Positions 23,901-32,900 of a stretch of DNA of 64,000 bases are shown piece after piece (the first letter of the stretch is position 1; the number at the start of each line of letters is the position of its first letter). Position numbers and translations under genes: made by a program. The notes below the pieces were generated by a model that was given only the letters and a program-made list of their open reading frames with translations, did not search any database and was not told where the DNA came from. Origin of the DNA: Micropterus salmoides (lineage: Eukaryota > Chordata > Actinopteri > Centrarchiformes > Centrarchidae); assembly GCF_014851395.1 (NCBI RefSeq), contig NW_024040374.1:23950772-24014771 (forward strand), read 5' to 3'.

Positions 23901-26900
23901 GATTGTGGGAAGCATTGGACTCATACGGCATAGAAGAGCTAATGAAAGTAAACTAATGCTATAATTTAGGAGTTACAATGGACATCTGATCACAGAACGT
24001 GTGTTGAGTCTTACTGCTTGTCGACCATCTGCTTTGGCCTGTTGCACGGGTCCCACTAGCTGCCGATCCTGGCTTTTTGCTAGGGATTCTCCGGGGTTCT
24101 CCGTGTCTGATTGAAAACGCCTCCTCCGTCTGGCAATTCGGCTGTTTTCAGGTTTCCTTCGTTGTAGCTGGCGAGACCACGTGGCTTGGTCTGACCTCGG
24201 TGAAGTTGGCTCGACAAAAAAGGCAGTGTAACTTAATGGACTGATAACTTTAACAAACAAAAGAAATAAAGAAAATAAAACAAACTGAAGGCAGATCGAT
24301 GTCGCGGCACTTCAGGTGTGTAGCTTCAGGCGAACAAAAGGGCCTGTTTCGCTGGCCGAGTCTGGGCGTTGCCTGGCGAGGCACGCCACGTGCGTGCCGA
24401 AGCGTCCAGCGAGCAGAGCAGAGTGGAAGAAAGCCAACAGCGAAGAGAAGCACGAAGCGAGGTCGCGTGTCGCTCTTTTGTTGCCTGGGGCGTGGTTCCC
24501 CAGGGGGCGTCTCAGGTTTCCTAAGGGACTGCCTCTCTAAACTTAATGTTTAAAGAAAAGAAATCTATTTGCACGTATTATAATCAAATATTTTCCACAA
24601 CCGAACCTCAATGGTCAGACGGTTGTACTGTTCTAGGCATTTGGTAACAGGAAACAATTGTCACATTATTGGTCAGGATATTTATACATTTAACGGCATT
24701 TCCGACGAGGGCATGTAATACTTATTTCGTCCACTTGGGGGAGCTCAGGTTACATGAGGAAAGCTTGGATTAAATCAAAGATCATCTCTCCTTAGGAACC
24801 GAGGAATTTTTGTTGATTCATCCTTAAATTCAAGCCAGCAGTTAAGAGTATAGTAAAACATTCCTTTGTCATCATTTCTAAAGGAATTTTGTAGGAAAGT
24901 ATTATGAACAAGCATTGATTACATTAGATGAAGGAGTGTCTTGCTGAAAATAAACTAACTGCTGAAAAGTAACTTCTTTTCAGCACTAATATCAACAACA
25001 GATAGCAACAACAGTTTACATAACTACTCAAATAGAGGCAAACGTAACCAGGTAACTAAAGATTTAATTAAACTTAATTAAATGCTTTGAATCTTTGGAG
25101 ACTGCAGTCCTTTGTCATCCAAAGTTTGGCGTCTGGACCATGTCACACTTGGGTGAGATAGGGGTTTTCCTTTTTGATGTGGTAATAAACCAAGAATAAG
25201 GTCAGTTGCCACGGAAACGTGTGTGGGGGGCCAGTTTTGATAGGCTGTTTAGGGAAATGCCAATGGCTGGTTCGTGTCCCTTTGTCAGTTTAACAGTCAG
25301 GCCCTGCTGTCAGCTTCGGAATCAAAAAGGTGCCAGTTTTATGGTCGGGATAGCACTTAGAGAAAGCAACTTTGACCCCTCCCCTTCTTCTCTGGGGAGG
25401 AGAAAGGAATTTAGAGTAGCTCCAAATTTATTCAATATAAAATGCACAAATCCACAACGTTGTTCACTACAACATGCTCAAAAAATTTGAATATCATGGA
25501 AAAGTTCATTGTAAGCACCAGAACCAGACTGAGAGATTAAAGGCTCAGGTGTTTGAAACATTCCTGTATGGAGATACTAGAGTAATCATGAAGATATATT
25601 TCACTTAATGTGTAATGAATGTAGAATATATGAAAGTTTCACTTTTTGAATTAAATTACGGAAGAAAATGAACTTTTAAATTTTTGAGATGCAGCTGTAT
25701 ATGTCTGCATGTGTTTGCCTCTGAGATAATGTAATACTTTCTTGCTACAGTCAGGGTAGACACAGTCGTCCTATAACTTTGCTTCACAGTCCTCTTGTTC
25801 TGAACCCAATTCTTGTTCATGGTCTAATTTTTCTGCTGCCATTATGCTGCGTTACTAAGACTAAATTGTGAATGACAGTTTAAGGTGGATATTCTGCTGC
25901 GGATTCTAGATACAGCAGGACGACACATTGTATTGACATCATCTGAAAGAATTTGCCTTGATCATGGCAATTCGCACCGACTCAGTGGTCATTAAATGTT
26001 AAGCAAAAGCTGAGGTACAGAATAACTGAAGAGTGAATTTTAACAGAATTTCACTTTAGATCTGATTCAGCTTTCTTTCACTGATGACAGTGCACCTGCT
26101 GAGTTAAAGCTGAAAAATTGCGCAGGCCAGCTTCGCTCAGCAGTAATGATGTTCCCCACTGAGTGCACTGAATGTCATCTGATTTTACTAAAGCAGAAGT
26201 TCAAGAGCATTTAAAGTGCAAGAGGTTAAAATTAGGTGAAATTACTAAACTATTCAGTATAGAATCTGGGAACTCGCTCTCTTGTCTCTCTTTTCCAATG
26301 TAAGATATGATCAGGGAAGTCAAGCAAGCTTTATTAGGTTTACTCAACCACAGTATGTGTCATGTTATTGGGATCCTGTTTCCACCATACCAGGTTATTG
26401 ATTTAAAATAATAAATAGTGTGATATTAAAATGAAGAAATAGAGGCCAGGTCTGTTCGTTCATTAGAGCATGGAGTTTGCTACCAAACGTGCTTGGCTTT
26501 AGATCATGAGAGTCTGTGTCTCGGCCGTCTCTGCTGAGGGCAGGGAGAATGCAGTAATGAGAGTGTAATTCACAGAAGTACTGTGTATAAAGAGCAAGAA
26601 ATTCATCTTTCTCTCTATCCCACACACAAACAAAGCAAAAAAAACACTGAACACATAAGTTCCACATAGGTTTTAAATTTTATAAGAATTTTTAACATGT
26701 CAGGCTACATTTTTACTGACTTGAAATACATTTTCAGTATTTATGTGAGTATTTACAGCTGTGTCTTGGTGTATGACATACCATTTATTGGAAAACATGC
26801 TAGATCTGGATCTGATTCCAGTTGATGTGTGTATTGTCCAGGTGGGAGTACGATGAGAGTTACTGTGAGGCGGTGAAGAAAATGCCTCCATACGATGCAG

Positions 26901-29900
26901 GACCAAGGCTGCTGGACGTCATCGACACAGCCATATTTGATTATCTCATTGGGAACGCTGATCGGCATCACTATGAGAGTTTCCAGGATGATGGCGGTGC
27001 CAGCATGCTCATCCTGCTCGACAACGCTAAGAGGTTGGTAGTGATGTGGGGGATTTTAACAATAAAGATCAATTCTTTTGTCCTCTTATTTTTTTCACTT
27101 TTTATAATAACAGATCATAATTTCCCCCCATTCTTAGTATAGCCCAATATCGCAAATCACAAGTTTTCCTCAAGGGGCTTTAAACTCTGTACAATATGTT
27201 AGTAACATATTAAGTTACACTAATAAACAATCAAAAAGAAACAAAAACAAGGTTTTTCAATGATATGGGCGAATCCAAATGTTCATTGTAAAATTCATTG
27301 GAAGTTCTTCATAAACGTAACTCATCATTGGACACTAAAATTAAACCACATTGGCACAAAAGGGAGATTACTGTCAATGGACAATTATCAGTTTAACCGG
27401 TGATGTCACAAAAAAAATGAGTTTTGCAACATTAACATGAAAGATAAAAAAATTTGACTCTGGGGACAGAAAGCAAACCTGCCCCAGACAACCTGAGAGG
27501 CCTGGATGGTTCATAACGAAGCAGAAGATCAGAAATGTGTTTTGGCCCTAAACCATTTAGTGCTTTATAAACTAACAGCAGGATTTTGAAATCAATTCTT
27601 TGACATACAGGAAGCCAATGTAAAGACCTCAGAACTGGAGTGATGGACCTTTTTGGTCTTAGTGAGGACTCAAGCAGCTGCATCTTGAATCAGATGCAGC
27701 TGTCTGATGGATTTCTTAGGGAGCCCTGTAAGGACACTGTTACAGTAGTCAAGTCGACTGAAGATAAATGCATGGATCAGCTTTTCCAGGTCTTGCTGAG
27801 ACATAAGTCTTAATGTGGCTCCTCAAATTCAGGTCTGAGTCCATGACTACACCAAGATTTCTGGCTTGATTTGTGGTTCTTAACATTGCAGATTGAAGTC
27901 GAGCGCTGACTTTCAATCGTTCCTCCCTGGCTCCAAAAACACAATAACTTCAGTTTTATCTTTGTTCAATTGAAGAAAATTCTGGCACATCCAGCCGTTG
28001 ACCTGCTCAATACAGTTACTAAGCACCCGTATGGGATCATAGTCCCCTGGTGAAATGGTTATGTAAATCTGTGTGTCATATGCATAATTATGGTAACATA
28101 TTTTGTTGTTTTACATATCTGAGCCAGTGGAAGCATGTAAATGTTAAACAAAAGAGGCCCTAGAATGGAGCCTTGGGGAACTCCACATGTCATTTTTGTC
28201 AACTCAGATGTGTGATTACCTATAGACACAAAGTAGTCCCTGTCCTTCAAGTAGGAATCAAACCATTTTAGTACTGTGCCAGAAAGTCCAACCCAGTTTT
28301 CAAGTCTGTCTAGTATGTTGTGGTCGACCGTGTCGAATGCAGCACTGACATCCAATAATACTAAGACAGAAATTCTGCCACTGTCAGTGTTTAATTGGAT
28401 GTCATTGAAGACCTTAACAAGAGCCGTCTCAGTGCTGTGGTGTGGTCGAAAACCTGACTGGAAGACATCAAAACAGTTATTTAGTGCCAAGAAAGCACTA
28501 AGCTGTTGAAAAACAGCCTTTTCAATGATTTTACTTAAAAATGGGAGATTTGATTTGAGCCTGTAACTGCTCATTAGTGACCTCTCTAGATTACTCTTTT
28601 TTAAGAGTGGCTTAATGACTGCAGTTTTCAGGGCCTGTGGGGAAAAACGTGAGAGGGGAGACATGTTGACAATTTGTAGTAGATCTGAGGCCATGCATTT
28701 AGAGACATTTTTGGCAGAATATCAAGGCAGCATGAGGAGGATTTCAGATGTTGTATTATGTCCTCCAGGTTTTTATGGTTAATAGAATCAAATTGTCTCA
28801 TGCTATAAGAATTGTTTTTAAGTGGACACAGGGACAATATATATCCTGTTACTGACATGGAGGCACTGATTGTTTGTCTAATTGTTTGAATTTTGTCTGT
28901 GAAGAAGGACGCAAATTCATCGCAGGCCCTGGTGGATAGAAGTTCAGAGGCTACAGACACAGGAGGGTTGGTTAGCCTGTCGACAGTAGCAAACAGGGCA
29001 CGTGAATTATTAGTGTTTTTGGTGATGATGTCAGAGAAGGAGGACTGCCTTGCATTGCATAAATTATAAATGTCTCTCTTTATAGATGTCAGAATGAACC
29101 TGGAGATTTGTTTTACGCCACCTGCGTTCAGGTTTTCGACACTCTCTTTTTTGAGTTCTAACCAGCGAGGCATTTCTCCATGGAGATCTTCTCTTACCAG
29201 AGACCACCTTCACCTTGGCTGGTGCAATGGCATCAATAACATTTCTAATTTTAGAACTGAAATTATCTACAAGCTCATTGACTGAGACCCGTGAGAGGGC
29301 AGGTGTCGAGGAGAAAGCCTCAATAAATTTTTCACTAGTGTTTTCAGTGATATGCCGTTTTGTGATTATCTCTGTTTGTACATTTGTGTGCACGCAGATA
29401 GCACTCTCAAAGAAAACACAGGAATGATCAGAGAGAACAACATCAGTCACCACAACCTTGGAAATGTCCAGACCCTTGGAGATGACTAAGTTGAAAGTGT
29501 GCCCCTTATTGTGTGTGGGCTCCGTTACATGTTGGGTCAGTCCTTAATTATCAAGAACACAAAACAATTCTTTAGTCCCTCTGTCCTGGGGGTTGTCAAC
29601 ATGGATGTTAAAATCACCAACAATAACCACACAATCAAAGTCAATACAGATTATGGACAGCAGTTCACCAAAGTCATCAAAAAAGTTTGCACAGTATTTA
29701 GGGGGCCTGTAGATATTTAGAAAACTAGCTCGAGAAGAGGAATTCAGCTGAAGAGCCACATATTCAAAAGAAGCAAAATTCCCATAAGACATCTTTTTGC
29801 ATTAGAGGGAGTCATTAAACAAAATGGCAACTCACCTCCTCTCTTATGCACTCCAGCTTCACTCATGAAACTGAAGTGGGAGGGGTAGACTCGATAAGGT

Positions 29901-32900
29901 CAGCTGCAGTGCTTTCTTGGTCCAACCAGGTTTCAGTTAAAAACATGAAATTAAGATTGTGAGTGATTATAAAATCATTGATTAAAAATGTTTTTCCTGC
30001 CAAAGACCTAACGTTTAACAAAGTTAAATTTAGTGTGTTGAAAACATTATCTGGCCCACTTTTTTTGACAGGTTGCGGCTGACGAGGACAGAGCTTACTG
30101 GGCTTTTTCGCCATTGCGGAGCGGGAAGGCGGGTTGTGCGCTGTATTTGTGACACCTGTCAAACCTGGAGGACTTAGAACCATTGGTGGAGGTGGATGGT
30201 GAGGGGGGTTTATGGTAGAGAAAATGGGAGTGGAGCGAGGGAAGGTGCGGGGAGTAAATTTTGTCCCAGCTCTAACCAGTAACACAACCATGGGTGGAAG
30301 TAACAAATTACATTTACTTGCGTGACTGTAAACAGGTTGTTTTATTTGTGTACTGTGAGTATATTAAAAAATCAGTAAAAGAGTAACAACGAAAGTCACA
30401 TGAAAAAGTCCTGATAACCCCTGTGAGAATGGAACTGAAGAAAAGAGCCAAAGAAACTGGACATAAATGCATAGCAAGGGATCAGTGAATTAATCAGTGA
30501 AACAATGCACCTCCCGCTGAGTAGGATTGTGTCGATTGGTGATTAGATCACCTAATGACTATTGAAGGGATGATCAGCTGCGTGCAGCGCAAAGATTTGC
30601 CCAGCACCTCCGCTTGCTCGCTCCCAACCTCTCTCTCTCACAAACTCATTGAAACGGAGCTGTGTGTCAAAAATGAATGCATTCAAGTTAACTCTGAGAA
30701 GTTGGTCTGATTTCTGTCGGAGACCCACCTCCAAATAAGTTCTAAGCAAGAATGTAAGGAACCTAGCTTATAAGGATAGTTATGTTAACGAAAATAGCTG
30801 GGTTGTCCGGGTTAGCAGCTGTAAATAGCTACTAGTCACTATCCACTGCACCAACCCTCACCCACCCCACTCCCCCACCGCTTGTGGCAACAATTACGGT
30901 AATTCTGTGGGAAACACTGTACTGTGAATGTACAGATTGGTACTGATACTGATATCGATACTGTTGGTAGCTTGTGTGTGTGTTACGCGGTGTATAAACA
31001 CTGTATTCTCTCCTTTGCTTTAACATGTGTTTGTGGGCTGCAGCTGCTGTGGTCGGAGTCGTGTCCCCTTTAATGGTTAATTCCAGTAAGGCTGTACAGA
31101 GTAAGGTAGTTGTATATTTTATAACTGATGGTCAGTTGTATGCTGAGGCTGGAAAGTGCCTCTGTAGATATGGAATTTGTTGTTGGTTTGGACATCAGGA
31201 CTCTGTGGTCTGGTGTTGTTTCACTAGTGTATATGGTGCCATTTAATGAAGTTTATTTTGTGGCCTAATTAAACGGTAGTATCATAAATCATTACAGTCA
31301 TCATATGACATATGAGAACAGCTGAATTATTTTCAAGAAGCTCCCTTTAGCTTCTCATATTTGAAGTCTAACTTTTATTTTCATTTTCAGTTACAGCTTG
31401 TTTTGACATTTTCCTGCATGCCCAACTCACTTATCGCCAACGAAACCACTTTATAACTGACTCATGTTGAACAACCCCTTCCATGAAGTGAGGACGAGCC
31501 GTTAATGCCTCTTTGATGTTATTTTGCTCTTGGAGATCAAGCAGTGGAAACTTTACAGTCGTACTTGTTAACCTTTTTTTTTCATTCAAGAAGTAATCAG
31601 TTGTCAGGGATTTAATCAGACACTCTTATTGAGATTTCTTTTCCAAGAGAGACCTGAGAACAAGAAACAAGAGCGCAGAAACAACACAGCTGCGCAATAA
31701 ACAAGCATGATTGAAAACATTAGAAAATACATGTTTATAATCTCCAGGTGGAATGTAAGACTCCAGTTTGAGGGCAGTTTGCAGTTCTTACTATTTAAAA
31801 GGGGCACAGTACCTAAAACCAGTTCTGCCAACATTAGTGCGTACATGAGGGATATATAATGTTAGGTAGTTAGTGGGTTGTGTTCTGTAGTAACCAGATT
31901 CAAATAAGAAAAGAGCACAGTAGAGCTTTACAGATGAACAACATAAGATGGCTTCTTGACTGCAGGGATGTTCATCCAACCATGTGATACAGAGAACAGT
32001 GATGAGTACCAAACCTGTCATTTGTGACAAAGTATAGTAGTGTGATACTCAGGGTTTACCTGCAGCATGACAGTACAGAATATCGTGGTCAAAGACAGAC
32101 ATAGCCTGGACCAGGGACATTGAAGTATTGATGAGGAATAATTGTTGTTTAGGTATAGAATAAACGGCAGTGGACCAAGGGCAGACCCCTGTAGCAGCAT
32201 CAGCAACAACAGTCAGTTCTCTCTGTGAGGAAACTGTTTACTGGGCTAAATGGATGTTTTTCTCTATATAGTGAATGAAAAAACATCCAGTAAGTAAGTG
32301 TAATGCTGGTGGCTTCATGATATTTTTTTCCTTGATATTTTGTCACAAATCTGGGATCCCTATCAGAGAAGAGGCTGTCTTTTAAGCAGCAGCAGATTCT
32401 TGCACACTGCTTCCAAGAGTTGAGCAAACTGTTACATTAGGTGCAATAGGGCAAAAAGAATAACATCAGTCTCTCACCAACTTTAATCTAACTCACATCT
32501 GTGTGGGGTTTTTTTTGCACAGACAGGCGATGTTAAAGGAGTTGCAGCTGAGTTCTGAGGTGGTTGGCTGAATGGAAACCAGCACAAAAATGACAGTTAC
32601 CAACAATAACATAAGCCACCATGTCCTGAACAGAAACATTAAAAACACAAAGTAACAATTGCATTTTGGAACATAAAACAGCAAACTTAACAAAGTAGTC
32701 CAGCTGTAGGCATGGTGGGAAATGTGGGCTGTCACATGGTGCAGAGTACAGCTGATCAGATAGTGGTGTGGACTAATGCGCACAGATCGGACATCCACAT
32801 AAAATGTGATAATGATGGGGCCAATGTCCCACTTGATCTCATTTGTCAGCTTGTCCTAAAACCTGTTTGAAAGGAAGTTGATGGGTTTGTCTCAGAACAC

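Larger units (their letters stand above)
15326..26841 (+). other. fam20b: fam20b intron 5 (11.5 kb)
   Basis: From 15326 to about 16640 nothing identifiable is seen. Next come a truncated Tc1 (16651-17735), a Tc1/hAT/LINE nest (17949-23033) and a MITE holding a solo LTR (23496-25697). From 25.7 to 26.8 kb the sequence is plain AT-rich intron. It ends TATTGTCCAG. Confidence 0.85.

Noticed and set aside
24299..24553. Overlapping open frames in a GC-rich block
   Set aside because: They lie inside the solo LTR and overlap on both strands; GC content alone explains the absence of stops.
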